From Phoma sp. XZ068 (Eukaryota; Ascomycota; Dothideomycetes; Pleosporales; Didymellaceae), in contig RBKR01000014.1 in the NCBI GenBank assembly GCA_004835665.1, positions 930,001-994,000 of the forward strand: a stretch of DNA of 64,000 nucleotides, in the 5' to 3' direction. Positions 36,277 through 47,578 of this stretch are shown here, piece by piece. Position 1 is the first letter of the stretch. Each line of letters begins with the position of its first letter. A model generated the notes under the pieces. The model saw only the letters and a list, made by a program, of their open reading frames with translations, was not told the origin of the DNA and made no database searches. The translations under genes and the position numbers were made by a program.

Positions 36277-36655
36277 ACGCGAATTGGACGGATCTGCAGT
36301 TTGTCCAAATGGTGCGATAAAAGCGCTAGAAACCGTGAAATTCAGGGACGCATCAGCATCGTCACCGAAACATGAGGCTCTCGCCATGTACAACGCATAT
36401 GCGAGACTGCAAATCAGTAGAACTAGCTGCAGACCAAAACCAAAGTCAGCAGTCACGATAGAAAATAAAAGTGAAGTGATATAGCTCGATTCAGCTCATG
36501 AGCATCTGGCCAAAATGCGACCAGCTAATATACAGCTCTGGTATAACCCCGTGAAAAGCCGTGAACCCAAACCCAGTCAGACTCCCATTATCATTGCAGA
36601 TGAAAAGACCCATGAAGAAACACCGATGAAGCAAGAACTCAAACGCAAACTGCGC

Positions 36656-37312
36656 TTACAGCTCCTGAGAAGGACCCTTGCCAGGCTTGGCTGTCTTCTT
36701 GGGCAGCAGGTCTGGATTGCGTTAGCAGTGCAAGTGGGAAACAGTCGGAATGGAGACGTACTCTGGTGAATGTTGGGGAGGACACCACCCTGGGCAATGG
36801 TGACGTGGCCGAGCAGCTTGTTCAGCTCCTCGTCGTTCCTGATGGCGAGCTGGAGATGACGGGGGATGATACGGGTCTTCTTGTTGTCGCGGGCAGCGTT
36901 GCCAGCCAACTCGAGGATTTCGGCTGCGAGGTACTCAAGAACAGCGGCGAGGTAGACGGGAGCACCGGCACCGACACGCTGGGCGTAGTTGCCCTTGCGG
37001 AGGAGACGGTGGACACGACCGACGGGGAAGGCGAGACCGGCCTTGGAAGAACGACTGCGCAAGGTCAGATCATGGTCAAGAAGCTCAATGAAGCTGGGAG
37101 GTGCCAGTGGAGGATGCGCATCAAAAGCCGTCGAAAAAGACGCGTCAAGGCGATGCATGACGCGTCAAAGGCGTTGAAAGCGAGTGGATGCAAAAAAGCA
37201 AAGTGCAACACCAGGCGATGATGCGCATGGTGCACGAGGGAAAACGCGCAACTTACGACTGGGCGTTGGACTTGGAGCCGCTGGCCTTGCCTCCGGATTT
37301 GCCGCCAGTCAT
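36656..37312 (-). CDS. HTA1: Histone H2A
   Basis: Three exons: 37,312-37,257; 37,054-36,762; 36,711-36,656, giving 134 residues; introns of 202 and 50 bp. It has the canonical H2A fold core (AGLAFPVGRVHRLLRKGNYA, then the acidic-patch helix and RNDEELNKLL). The C-terminus ends in SQEL, the fungal SQ motif phosphorylated by ATM/ATR-type kinases at DNA breaks, so this is the major H2A that serves as H2A.X. The N-terminal tail is MTGGKSGGKASGSK. It pairs with H2B in nucleosomes and is transcribed divergently from the H2B gene. Confidence 0.97.
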
Positions 37313-37830
37313 TTTGAAGGATTTTGAGTTGGGTGGGAAAAGTGGGCAGATAAGGGTGCTGGGAGCTGAGGATGGGCTGGGAGCGTGTGGTGGGCGTGGA
37401 GTGTCGAGACGATGGATTGCTTGCTGCTGGTGGGGGGCGGCGACGACTTATAAGGACGGCGCGGGCGTGTTGTGGTGCGCGAGATCAACTGGCGGGCTAG
37501 CGCGACTGGAGCTCTAGCAGCGTCGCAGCTCGGGGCGCGCCCGCTGCTGCGCAAGATCACACTCGCCTCGCTTAGCCAGCCAGTCCCGTGCCGCCGCGCC
37601 TGCCCCTCCACGGCCGCTTGATGCAGCAGGCAGCTCGCGCACGGGCCCGCCAGGCGCTGCTGGATCACAACACGCAGCGCGCTCGCCATAAGTAGCGCGT
37701 CCCCGCCCGACAGCGACCTTTCTCCCTCCATCTCGACTCCCACCCACCGCACTCACCGTCTCCATCGCCCCCAGCTCCCCCAGCCTTACCACCCAGCTCT
37801 TCCATCTCACACATTATCCAATCACCCAAA
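37313..37830. promoter_or_regulatory. Divergent H2A/H2B promoter
   Basis: The 518 bp between the two start codons contain a TATAAG box for H2A (ACTTATAAGG around 37,447-37,456, about 135 bp upstream of its ATG) and a pyrimidine-rich leader with a CCAAT word close to the H2B ATG. The divergent arrangement allows balanced S-phase expression of the two partners. Confidence 0.6.
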
Positions 37831-38430
37831 ATGCCCCCCAAGGCCCAGAAGACTCCCACCACCGGCGGCAAGGCCCCGGCCGGCAAGGCGCCCGCTGAGA
37901 AGAAGGAGGCTGGCAAGAAGACAGCCGCTCCCTCCGGCGACAAGAAGAAGCGCACCAAGACCAGGAAGGAGACCTACTCCTCCTACATCTACAAGGGTGA
38001 GTTTCCGCCTGGCGCGCATCTCGAGCGCGTCTGCCGCACGCGACTTGCTTGGACTTGAGTCTTTTGCATCCTCGCATGCCAATCGCATCGTCTTGTTTCA
38101 TCCAGCAGAGTTTTCTGACGCGTCCGCAGTCCTCAAGCAGGTCCACCCCGACACCGGTATCTCCAACCGCGCCATGTCCATCCTGAACTCGTTCGTCAAC
38201 GACATCTTCGAGCGCGTCGCCACCGAGGCATCCAAGCTCGCTGCCTACAACAAGAAGTCGACCATCTCCTCGCGCGAGATCCAGACCTCGTACGTTCTGC
38301 CTCTTCATCTTCGACTATCATTTGCTAATCCGATTGCAGAGTACGACTGATCCTCCCCGGTGAGCTGGCCAAGCACGCCGTGTCTGAGGGCACCAAGGCC
38401 GTCACCAAGTACTCTTCTTCCGCTAAATAG
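37831..38430 (+). CDS. HTB1: Histone H2B
   Basis: Three exons: 37,831-37,996; 38,130-38,289; 38,340-38,430, giving 138 residues; introns of 133 and 50 bp. The N-terminal tail is Lys/Ala/Pro-rich ([14 protein letters not shown]). The core has [40 protein letters not shown] and the C-terminal [18 protein letters not shown] helix with the Lys ubiquitinated by Bre1/Rad6. Intron positions within the core match the style of other filamentous ascomycete H2B genes. Confidence 0.97.
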
Positions 38431-39460
38431 AGTGCTTGATTTGATGGTTTGCTTCTTTGGGTTTCTTTTGCTTGTCTTTCGACAAGGTGGTTACGGGGTG
38501 ACGGTGTTCATGGGTCATTTTCTAATGTGATCATGGGTCGGTTTGCTTGTCCATGCGTCATCGTGTCATGATGGTTTGACACGATCCATCATCTGGGGTC
38601 TGTACATTATACCAAACGCAGACGGGAACGAATCAATTCTTTCAATATTCACACATTGTCCACTTCGTCTCTTTTCTATTTTTCCCTTTCTCTTCCTGCG
38701 ATCTCCAGGTTCGCCAACGTTTTACTGCGGTACTGATGTTCAACTTCGCGAGGCTCTTGGATTCGGCAAAATGTACGCGTTTTGACGCGTCGCAGGTCCC
38801 ACAACAGACGGCGCTGTGGCGCCACCAAACTGGAAAAGCCCGGCTGCAAATGAGCGACCAACTCGAGTGCCGACATAGCCACAAAGGCGCACCGAACCAG
38901 GAAATCGAATTTCGAGTCTTGCAGAATCCAGGACTCGATTTGGCCAGGATTGGCGACTGCGTCTTTAACGGCAGAATATGGATGATCTGCTCTGGAGCAA
39001 AACATGGGTTTGGTCGACAGGATGAAGAGCAAGATGGCCACCAGGAAGCGCGTAAGACGACTTGATATTTCGACAAGTTGGGCCAGTGACGTAGGCGACG
39101 AGGGCGAATTAGTGGCCAGTAACCAAAAGGAAAGATATACGCTGGACATGAATGTAATGGGATGAAAGGCACCGAGACTACTGCACTAAATCAATGAAGA
39201 ACAGCGACCTATGCAAAGATCTGCAGTAAGTTGTGAGTAGATCAGCAGTAGATTGGCAAATGGAATTGCAGTGAAATGCAGTATTGCAGTGTATTGCAGT
39301 GAATTGCAGTATTGCACTAGAAATGCAGTTCAATGTAAAGAGCAATGCAAATGTAAAAGAGCAGCACGCGGCTGCCATGCGATTGAGTATGTACTCCCAA
39401 ACTCCCAGAATGCATGGCCAGTGATATCATTGCAAAACCCGAGCATTCCCAGGCACGGCC
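38431..39460. other. Intergenic between H2B and ATG4 3' ends
   Basis: About 1 kb. It contains a short tandem repeat at 39,264-39,330 and otherwise only unconvincing frames. Confidence 0.5.
39264..39330. repeat. Degenerate tandem repeat of ATTGCAGTG-like units
   Basis: Seven or so imperfect copies of an 8-10 bp unit (ATTGCAGTG, AAATGCAGT, ATTGCAGTGT) follow each other. It lies about 130 bp beyond the 3' end of ATG4. Confidence 0.8.
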
Positions 39461-40903
39461 CTACTGCAGGCCTTCCTCATCCCAGCTCTCGACCTCATCC
39501 ACAGCGCCCTCCCTCTCCTGGCCCCTCGGCGCGGGCTCGCGGTCCTGCACATGGACGACACACTTGCCCTGCACGCTCTGCACGCCCTCCTTCCACTTGT
39601 CGTAGTCCTCTTCCGACGTGACGAGGAATGCGAGCAACATGGATGGGTCCATCTCCCGGATCTGCAGGCGCCGAATGCGGCGCGTGTGGCATGTGGCCAG
39701 GTCGGCGGGCGTGTACGACGTCTCGCTGGGCGAGGGAACGATGGTGGTTTGCGAGTCTGTGATGGTAGTTTCGGACGCTGTGGATGCTGCGAGGGGTGAG
39801 TCGGCTTTGGAGTCGTCTTGCGAAGCAGAGGGTGGCGAGTGGTAGGGTAGGAGGGGCCGTGTGCTGTGCGGATCGAGGTAGAAGAAGGTATTGCCTTGGG
39901 TGCCGACAAAGTAGTGAGATGCTGATGGGCGGCCGCTGCATTTTCTTGTCAGCGTGTTGATGAGGACAGCGGTGCGGCTGGCTGCTTACCCTGCGATGCC
40001 GATGCTCTGCTTCATTTGCAGAGCGGCCTTCAAGGCTTCCCAGTACACGGGCGTGATCTTATCGATGCCCAGCCTGGTGCCGACGAGGATGAGTGTAGGC
40101 TGCCAGTTTCCGTCGTCGTCGAGGGCGATTTGCTTCAGCTTGTCCTCGTAGACGTCTGCGCCGTCGCCGGACACATAGACCTTCAGGCCAGCTTCCTTGT
40201 GCTTGTTGGCCAGATCCTGGATGCACCGCGCTGCTGCTGACGGACCAAACCATTCACCTGGGTACTTGCCGCATACAGCAGCGCCGTGCTCCACAAAGCG
40301 ATGAATGGAGAAGGGCGCGCGTGCATCGTCTGCAAAGAGGGACAGGATAGCGCAGTGTGTAGGGTCGGTTGTGTGCTGCTGCCATGTCCAGTCCCGGCCG
40401 AGCCTCAACATCTGCAGGGCGTTGGCGAGGATGGATTGCCCGCTCCGGATCATGCAGCCAAAGCCGGTGTCCGACGTGAAGCCGGGAGAAGCAAGGTTCT
40501 GCATGCGCACGCGGAAGCTCATGGTGGCTGTTGCCTTGGGGTCCTGGCTCTTCTGTATGGCGGCGAAGCCGGAGCGGTAGGTCATCCAAATGCGCGACTC
40601 AAAGTCGTCGAGGAAGGCGGACGGCCAGCCGCCATACTGGGCAGGGTCCTGGCCGTTTGGGGCTTCCTTGCGGTCGGTGTCGTCGACGCTGGTCCTGATC
40701 CAGCTCTCGTCTTCGCCGCGCTCGTTCTGCGGCGTCTCGGTGAAGCGGGCGGAGGGCGGTTCACTGGGCGGCGAGCGGAGCGGCGGCGGCTTGGGGCGGT
40801 AGCGCTCGCCGAGCAGCCAGATGGGGTCGTTGGAGTCGTTGGTCGGGAGGGGGTCGTAGAAGGTGCGGACGAGGCTGCGGCCAACGCGCTCAAAGTCGTT
40901 CAT
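39461..40903 (-). CDS. ATG4: Autophagy cysteine protease Atg4 (peptidase C54)
   Basis: Two exons, 40,903-39,990 and 39,935-39,461, with a 54-bp intron, giving 462 residues. It cleaves the C-terminus of Atg8 to expose Gly for lipidation and later releases Atg8 from membranes. The catalytic Cys is in TSDTGFGCMIRSGQ; the Asp-x-His pair is in FYLDPHSTRPLL just after the intron; GGRPSASHYFVG is also family-typical. The start MNDFERVGRS matches the family; the frame stays open further upstream but that part is Pro/Arg/Ala junk-like. An insertion rich in Ser/Thr follows the His site. It is divergent to the SQS1-like gene. Confidence 0.95.
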
Positions 40904-41539
40904 GTTGGCGTGGGGAGCGGGTGCTGCAGGCCGCGGGGGGGATCGCGGAGGCGGACGTGGGACGGGGGCGACGGCGGCCTGGCGAGGCGGTACGGCGGCG
41001 TGCGCGTGCGCGTCGTCGTTGCTCAGATGCAGAGCTTCGGCGAGCAGCAAGTGTGCGGCGGCGTGCAGTGGGCAGGGCAGCACGGCGCGGTGGTCATCCA
41101 GGGCGAGGTGTGCGGCGGTGCGGCCAGCTTCCCCAGCGCGCGCACCCTGGTCATGCTGCCTGGCCGGAGGTGGGGGAGGGGCGTGCAGCTGTTCGTGCCA
41201 CGGCCGTGGCTAGCACACACGCTCACCACGCCAGCACGCCCGCAGCTGCCAGACGCTCTGCGGCACGGGCACTGCACACTGCAGACGCGCACTCGCAGCC
41301 CGGCCGACAGGCACGGCGACCGCCATGCCGCCCACAGTCGCCGCTGCGAGTGCGATGCGCTCGCCGGCCAGCAGCGCGCTGCGATAGCGCCGATAAGCCC
41401 TAGCGCCCGCCGCCACCAGGAAAGTCATCATCATCGCTGCGCACAGCGGGTACCTGAGATTGCCGCGCAGTCACTGCTCAGTCGCCGCCCCTCCGCACCC
41501 GCACGCCGCCTGCCACCGCGCCTGCACAGCACCGCCGCC
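40904..41539. promoter_or_regulatory. Divergent promoter, ATG4 / SQS1-like
   Basis: A 636-bp, very GC-rich interval between divergent start codons. Stop codons are rare in it on several frames because of composition alone; no TATA box is seen. Confidence 0.45.
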
Positions 41540-44080
41540 ATGGCGAAGAAGAAGGGCAAGAACAAGGCCAAGGGCTCTGCGAAGAACACGCCCAAGAGCA
41601 CGCCCAAGAACACGCCGCGCCGCACGCCCTCCAAGTTCCAGCCGTGGCCCAGTGACCCAGGTACGCGCCTCTGCACCTCCCCGCTGCGCCCGCACGCAGC
41701 TCGCTGACACGCTGCCAGCAGAGAAGCCCAGGTACTCGCTCGCCGACGAGGCCCGCTACGTCCAGGGCCACCGCGCAAACGCCTTCGCCTCCGGCAAGAA
41801 GCTGCGCGACATGCCCGTCCACTTTGTCAGCGCCGGCCTGCTCGAAGGCACAGTCAAGGACCGCGACCAGGACGCGGCCCCCGAGTCGAGCGAAGACTCG
41901 GACGACGACTCTGTCGCGCCTTCCACTTCCTCGTCCGCCTCGCCACCCGACAACACCAGCGCCATGGCCCACATGGCCATTCGCAGCCCCTCCCCCGCCC
42001 TGTCCGAAGTCTCGAGTGGCTCCAGCGACGAGGTTGTTTTCCAGGGGCGTGGCAACACATCAGCCCCTCTGTCTTCTGTGGCCTCCAGGGTGGAGAGCCC
42101 GCTGCCACCGACGCACGTCGCCGCAGTCGCCCACGCCGTAAACAGTGCAGTCGACGCAGCCAGTGCAAACGCAGAGGCAGTCGCTGCCCAAGTCGCCGAA
42201 TCTGCTTCACTTCCCGCCGAGCATGTGCATGTCCAGCCCAAGGTCAACGTGAGCATCCGAGTAAAAGGTATTGTTGTGCGCTGACAAGCCCTGGACACAC
42301 TTGCTGATTTGATGCAGAACCTCAGCCTACCGCCCCCGCCGCAGTTCCCGAGCCAGAAGACGAGGCCGAATCAGACACCGACGTCGTTCCAGACAGCGCA
42401 TTCGCGAAGCGACGAGGAGACAAGCCTGCGTGGGAAGGAGCGACAACAGCATGGGCCCACAGATCGAAACCAGGCATAGGATGGTTGCCCGTCGAGGAAC
42501 GCCCGGATATGGATGCCTTACTAGATAGTGACGCCGATCCTCGTGATGCCGCCATGGATGACTATATGCAAAACATCGAAGACTTCGGCCTGACTGCCGA
42601 CATGATAGCCTCAACAGGCTTTGCGCGTCGCGAGATGGACCTCGACGCCGGTAGTCACAACGACTGGGAGTCAGCATCGGGCAGCCACGCAGGCGATGAG
42701 GAGGGTCCCGTCGACAGCTGGGACTCTGACATGCTCCAAGACCTGGAGGGTATGAGCACATCCTCAGACGTCATGGACACCGTGGTACGCATCCTATCGA
42801 AGCGCAACCGCAAGAGCGGTGTTCAGTACCTGTGTGTCTACGAAGGCTCCGTCATGGACGACGCTCGCTGGCTGCCTGGCGGCTACCTTCAGAGCTCTGC
42901 CGAGAAGGACCTGATCCAAACCTTTGAGGAGGCTTACCTGTTGCGTAAGAAGGCAGAACTGGCTGACAGCACCACAAGCAGTTCTGGGGGTGAGGACGAG
43001 GATGATGACGATGAAGACAGCAACTCCGACGACGCCGGTACCGATGATGAGTTCGGTCAAGACGAAGAGCTCGACGATGAGACGATCGCCCGGGTCTTGC
43101 AAAAACAAGAGGAGCTTGGCCTCGGCGCAGACGAGCTGATGCTCTACGCGGCTGACGACTATTTTGGTGCATCTTCTCGCGCCGACGACTACATTCCTCT
43201 CAATTTCGGACGGTCAAACCGGAAGCAGCCAAAGCGTGGCGGACGCAGAAACCGCGAGCCTACCTTCCCTTCCGCCTCCGCCATGGCGGACGCGCTTGAC
43301 ATGGATCCCTATAACGGCTTCGATATCATGGACACTGACCGCCCCTCACTGAAACCTAAGAAGAAAGGCCGACGTGGCCAGATGCCCTTTGAGCTGCTTG
43401 ATGACTCCGATCTCAACGAACAATTACAGAACGCGTGGGAGACTGATCGTCAGAAGAAGCGTTTGAAGAAGGCAGAGCGAGAAGAGCTGCGACAGCAGGG
43501 CCTTCTTGGTAGGAAGGGCAAGGCACCCAACCTAAAGGTGAAATACAAGGATGGTATGATGATGGAGGACGTTCTCGAAGAAATGCGCGAGTTTTTGGTG
43601 GGCGACATGCAGACCCTCGCATTACCTCCGATGGACGCCTCTCGACGCGCGACCATCCATCAAGCCGCAGACCATTTCAAGCTCACATCGCGTTCCCGTG
43701 GAGATGGCCTCGACAGATTTACCGTCCTGACCAAGACTATGCGGACACGGACTTATACTGACAGTGAGTTCGACAAGGCCATTCTTCACAAAGGCTTGCT
43801 CTATCGTCTCACGGGACCAACCTTTTCACAAAAGGGCGATCGTCCACGCAAGTCTGCTACAGTTCGTTTTGGAGGATCACGAGGCAAGCCTTCGACCGGC
43901 TACCGCGACGGCGAGACGGTGGGTGCCAACGCGCCGGAGATTGGCCCTGAGAACAAGGGACATGCTTTGTTGGCCAAGATGGGGTGGTCGAAGGGTATGG
44001 GACTTGGTGCTCTGGACAACAAGGGCATCTTGCAGCCAATTGCGCATACTGTCAAGATGACGAAGGCGGGCTTGCAGTAA
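41540..44080 (+). CDS. SQS1: SQS1-like R3H and G-patch protein (Prp43 cofactor type)
   Basis: Three exons: 41,540-41,660; 41,722-42,267; 42,318-44,080, giving 809 residues; introns of 61 and 50 bp. The N-terminus is Lys/Thr/Pro-rich with three NTPK/STPK words. Long acidic Asp/Glu/Ser stretches surround residues 450-480. An R3H single-strand nucleic-acid binding domain lies near residues 650-710 (HFKLTSRSRGDGLDRFTVL). The G-patch is at the C-terminus (GHALLAKMGWSKGMGLG). Yeast Sqs1/Pfa1 stimulates the helicase Prp43 in ribosome biogenesis and spliceosome disassembly; nuclear/nucleolar. A chromodomain-like segment near residues 370-430 is unexpected and is reported as a finding. Confidence 0.85.
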
Positions 44081-45793
44081 GCCATGCTCCTCCTCGCGTA
44101 TCGTTCTTCTGTGTTACAGTCTTCTGCCCCAACTCGTGTGGGTCTTCGCAGCTTCCATGTCCGCTGCTATGCATTTGGGTGGTGTTGTTTGTACGATTTT
44201 CTGGTGTCGCAAGGCGCACGCATGAGATATTCATCACGATAGGTGATGATCTCGAACATGCCAGGCACATGACGGCGTTCCATAGACATTCTTGCATCAG
44301 GCAGGCATCTGCAGTGTGCTCGTGGCGCAACGGCAGCGTATATCTTCGCGAAGCATGCCAAGATTACTGATAAAATTTATCTTTGTTCCTCCTCTTTCTA
44401 CTTTGCTGTTTTATTGCCATCTTGTTCCGGTTGTCGAGATCGTGATGCATGTCGAAGTCCCTCGGGTGGTCAAGCTGTGCATGATGCTGCTTAAGTCCGC
44501 CAATGCAGCTTGGACGTTTTGGGCTTTTATTTTATTTTTAATCTTGTCTGGGATTATTTCGAAATTTACAGTGCGAGCTACACAGTTTAGACGGATCCGA
44601 GCTGTTGTTGGTAAGGTATGATTTTTTTGAGTGTTTGATATAGTCACGTTTTAACCAGAAAGTGTAGAAGAGGATCACAATTGTGGTACCAACATGAGCC
44701 CAAAGAAGGACACCCATATCTTACAATATTTCCTCCCGAGCCCCATAAACCACATTTATGAGAGTTCAAACTCTACTGGGGACAACAAAGAACTTCTATT
44801 GTGGTATCGATGCTGGACTTTCGTGATCGATGATGCCGAGCGGAAGCCGATGGCGACGCGTCAGGGCAACCAGGATACGGATCACGACATGTCCATATCA
44901 AATAACGTGCCAACACGAATATATATATATATATATATCTATATGTACAATGCGTACTAGAATTGGCAATATTCGAGTCGACTCCTATTGTTTCTGTACT
45001 TTTGGCCACAGCTGAAATGTATATCGGCTACTGCACTCCTACCACTCACTGCCTACGTGTCGACAATCAGCACTATCACGAAACTAGGACTGCAAATGCT
45101 GAAAATAACAGCTGTAGGTCGGACCAAACAACAAAGCCATGTTGACCTCATTTCACTCCTCAAAGGGCCGCTCGCAATGTATAGAGCAGAACACGTACAT
45201 GTTTCATACACAAAGATGATGTGCCACGCTTCATAGCGCGTGCATACGACGACAACGACCACGAGGACGACATCGGACGCGTCTGCCATCAGATTAGATG
45301 ATCAAATCGCCAGCATGCAAGCCTGTCGTTCGACGCCAATGCTAGTCTATCCAGAACACAGGAATCGCAGGGATCATGGCCCACATGCTCCACGCATGCC
45401 CACCGAGAAACGAAGTCGGTGGATCTGTTTGACACACGTCAACATCACAAACCATACAGGCGCCCATCACTGCTACTGCTCCCGCTAATCTATCTGCACC
45501 CGAAACCGGGTCTGCTAATGAAGATCCACATCATGATGATCCACCTACGAGTGCGTCTACGAAGCCTTCCAGGGTGGTACGGCGACTGTGAAGATGACCG
45601 CGCGGTCACTCAAATCGAGGAGATTGAGGAAAAGGGATAATGAGAATCAGAAGAAGTGCATGAATCATGCTCATTGGACTTTAAACCAGTCGGCCTGCAT
45701 TTCGAGATCATTCAGCGTCCCCGTTTTTAGCAGAGTTTCTTGAACGAAACCATTCTTCGTATTATAGTGCAACTCACACTCGGAATTGGCGCC
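44081..45793. other. Intergenic region, no gene recognised
   Basis: About 1.7 kb. It contains an (AT)n microsatellite at 44,919-44,938 and a single tRNA A-box-like word at 44,321-44,340 without a matching B box. Short frames on both strands are not protein-like. Confidence 0.5.
44919..44938. repeat. AT dinucleotide microsatellite
   Basis: Ten uninterrupted AT units followed by CTATATG. Confidence 0.9.
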
Positions 45794-46786
45794 ATGGCAA
45801 ACCAACCGTATACCCCGAAGCCTATCACCGATGTCTTTACAGCGGATACAGACATCGACCGCAGGCAATGCAAGCGAGTTGTCCCTATGCGTGTCCTTGC
45901 CCTAGGCCTAGGGAGAACGGGCACAGCCTGTGAGTCTGCGTGTGAGAGTTGAGTGTACACATTGTTTCTGACACAATACAGCCCTTCGCTCTGCCCTTCA
46001 GGAGCTTGGCTACACCGACACTTACCACATGATGTCTGCAAGTGTAGAGAATCCACCGGACTGCTTGATGTGGCAAGATGCATTCGCAGCCAAGTTTGAC
46101 GGAGATGGCGAATTCGGTCGCGAAGAGTGGGATCAGCTGCTTGGCCACTGCCAGGCAGTATGTGACTGGCCTGCAGTTGCTTTCGCGAAAGAGCTCATTG
46201 AAGCGTATCCTGAAGCCAAGGTCCTCATAACAACACGAGATGTCGATTCGTGGCATGCGTATGTGCCTTCTCCTCGAGCGAACCATTCAAACCCTGACTA
46301 TCAAATAGATCAACACTAAAGACCGTAGACTGGCGAGCAAATGATCTCGAACTCAAATTTGTCGCTCAATGGGACTGGGGCGCTGGGCTCTATCAACCTA
46401 TGCTGCACAAATTTTGGTCCTCATTCTTCAAGGGCGACTTTAACAAGTACGGCAAGCAGGTTTTCAACGACTACTACGCTGAGCTGAGAGCACTTGTACC
46501 GCCAGAAAACCTCCTCGAGTACAAGATGGGCCAGGGATGGGAGCCACTGTGCGAGTTCCTCGAGGTCCCTGTTCCAAAGGGCAAAAAGTTCCCGCACGTC
46601 AACGATACAGATGGCTTCGTCGATCGATGCAAAGCGAGGAACAGAGCGCAGATGTGCAATGTCCTTTTCCGTGGGTTTGTCATGGGCGGTGGGCTGATTG
46701 CGGCCGTGCTGAGTGCCAGTGCGACTATGCATAGGATTGGTCTTTCAGGTAGGCTCCCATCGCTGACAGGGTTTCTGCGCTCTTGA
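45794..46786 (+). CDS. P-loop sulfotransferase-like protein (Sulfotransfer_4 type)
   Basis: Three exons: 45,794-45,929; 45,982-46,258; 46,309-46,786, giving 296 residues; introns of 52 and 50 bp. The PAPS-binding P-loop analogue is LGLGRTGTASL, which spans the first intron, followed by the family's L-x-ELGY. VLITTRDVDSWHASTLKT corresponds to the second PAPS-contact region. The C-terminus has a hydrophobic helix (FVMGGGLIAAVLSASAT). Family members are widespread in fungi and many are annotated simply as P-loop NTPases; a true sulfate acceptor is unknown. The end is uncertain: splicing from 46,749 over a 55-bp intron would replace the last 13 residues with a longer tail ending at about 46,906. 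It lies next to an arylsulfotransferase. Confidence 0.82.
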
Positions 46787-47578
46787 ATTCTCGCTGCCCT
46801 TGTAGTCATCGAAGTCGAAGGTGCTATCCGTACCTGGACAATTGTGGGGTTGGATAAGTGGCGTTCATCATACTTTGCACATATATCCTTCGTATTTGAG
46901 ACATAGAATGCGTCTTGCTTGAATTTAACCAAGTTTGTCTTCCTGGTACCTTTGCTCCACTCGCGTCCACGCTGAAATAGGACTTCTCAAGTCTCCTGAA
47001 ATCGTTCTTATCTTATTATCGAGACACTCGAACATTTGTTTTTGCAGTCGCGTCGGGAGGGATTTCAAGGTCCACTTTTCCAAGCGCGCTTTCCCCAGCC
47101 ACCAATTTGCGCGAAAGATACGCGCCTCACACGGCGCACGAACAATGCAACAACAGCACACAAACCAATCGATCCCCCAGTACCAATAGCTCCGGAGTCT
47201 GACGAGGATCCGAACGATTAACCGACGATGATGCGACGCCAGAGCAAGCCCAATCTCAGCTTGCGCATCAGTATCAAGTGAAGCATGGGTCGTGCTGAAA
47301 CGTGACGTTTGGCGTAGATCAGCATGTCCCAAGAGTCATGAAACGTCTCCACGGTACACGCAAGCTTCTTCGTTGACATTGACGGCGAAACGTGACATGC
47401 TACCATGCACAATGCTCAGAATAGAGAATTGTTCTAGAAGATCTGGTTGCAGCGCTGCACGCAGGCCCCATGGGTCAAGTGCAACCTGAAGTGAGTATCT
47501 GAAGCCACTACTGTTTTCGAACCCTTCCTTTATCCTTCTTATCGGAGTTTTGCTCGTTTTGTTCCCGTTTGAGTAGCG
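46787..47578. other. Intergenic between the two sulfotransferase-type genes
   Basis: About 790 bp that must hold the terminator of the first gene and the promoter of the second. Nothing distinctive apart from a pyrimidine-rich leader (47,517-47,575) before the ATG. Confidence 0.45.

Larger units (their letters stand above)
35801..36655. other. Intergenic between NDUFB9 and H2A, with short repeats
   Basis: Holds the 3' ends of NDUFB9 and H2A (convergent). It contains three tandem 14-mers and a cluster of GCCAAAC heptamers, both listed separately. A plus-strand frame over 35,987-36,484 is not protein-like. Confidence 0.5.

Noticed and set aside
36656..38430. Divergent H2A/H2B pair as a novelty
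   Set aside because: This arrangement is standard in ascomycetes.
40286..41707. 473-codon open frame on the plus strand opposite ATG4 and its promoter
   Set aside because: It is antisense to a clear ATG4 gene, is Gly/Ala/Arg-rich low complexity, and results from GC-rich codon bias; its end also overlaps SQS1 exon 1 in frame.
44321..44340. tRNA A-box-like word (TGGCGCAACGGCAGCG)
   Set aside because: No anticodon arm, no T-arm/B box at the right distance and no acceptor pairing.
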